From IMG/VR virus record IMGVR_UViG_3300048591_000352, positions 1-21,678 of that record: 21,678 bases of DNA, one strand, 5' to 3'. The notes below the pieces were generated by a model that was not told where the DNA came from, did not search any database, and worked only from the letters and a program-made list of their open reading frames with translations. Within the stretch, counting starts at the first letter, position 1, and every line of letters begins with the position of its first letter. Source of the stretch: a virus. A program made the position numbers and the translations under genes. Of the stretch, positions 21,502 to 21,678 are shown piece by piece.

Positions 21502-21678
21502 ATGCGCATTTTGCTCTCTATCTTGCTATGTCTCTCCGCCTTCGCTGCCGAATCCTTCGATATTCGCGAGGGCGCGACGGGCACGTTCACGACTGTAGCC
21601 CTCCCGGGTGATGCCCAGCCCTTTCGCGTTGAAGGCCACGTCCACGACTACACCCCTGGGGTCTATTCGTCCTGGATG
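21502..21678 (+). CDS. Partial gene, secreted protein N-terminus
   Basis: The first 59 residues of a gene that runs off the window. AGGAG overlaps the previous stop and lies 4 bases before the ATG. Residues 1-16 are a signal peptide (MRILLSILLCLSAFAA, cleavage near AFA|A). The following part (ESFDIREGATGTFTTVALPGDAQ, FRVEGHVHDY) has a beta pattern that may start a lectin-like or LamG-like fold, but too little is present to say. It is the fourth signal-peptide gene in the row. Confidence 0.75.
   Translation, partial: MRILLSILLCLSAFAAESFDIREGATGTFTTVALPGDAQPFRVEGHVHDYTPGVYSSWM

Overview
The window is a 21.7-kb piece of a tailed phage or prophage with a long non-contractile tail (siphovirus-like, HK97-type head). 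The DNA is GC-rich. The late genes run in canonical order on the + strand, mostly with 1-23 base overlaps: accessory genes, terminase, portal, protease, capsid, connectors, tail tube, tail chaperone, tape measure, tail tip, fibre-like genes. No integrase, repressor, replication or lysis gene is visible, so lytic versus temperate cannot be decided. The host cannot be named. The GC content and signal peptides ending in Gly-Gln would suit a Gram-negative soil bacterium such as an acidobacterium, but that is a weak inference.

Region 1 (1-2101) holds small accessory genes and a DUF5131 (phage Gp37/Gp68-like) Cys-motif protein. Region 2 (2184-4790) is the packaging module: a P27-like small terminase, two small genes (one a 52-residue two-CxxC protein), and the large terminase.

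Region 3 (4754-5860) is an antisense island between the terminase and portal genes. Four small genes lie on the - strand, each with its own Shine-Dalgarno, behind a plausible promoter flanked by direct repeats. Between the first and second genes (5507-5581, - strand) is a complete type I hammerhead ribozyme: CUGACGA and GAAA core, three stems, a UA cleavage site and a possible 4-bp loop-loop pseudoknot. Its predicted cut separates the two messages, and its outer stem covers the ribosome-binding site of the downstream gene. This is the most interesting object in the window.

Region 4 (5834-12015) is the head and neck module: a small zinc-ribbon ORF, a portal fused to a MuF-like domain, HK97-type protease and major capsid protein, then connector, closure, gp10-like and tail-terminator proteins. 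Region 5 (12025-18216) is the tail: tube protein, a tail assembly chaperone whose second half is reachable only by a -1 frameshift, an 870-residue tape measure and a 792-residue tail-tip/fibre protein. Strong hairpins follow both the capsid and the tube genes.

Region 6 (18275-21678) is unusual. Four of the last six genes start with Sec-type signal peptides. One looks like a small outer-membrane barrel (compare the position of lambda lom), and others carry fibre-type sequence. Phage structural proteins normally assemble in the cytoplasm, so these may be exported to the host envelope.
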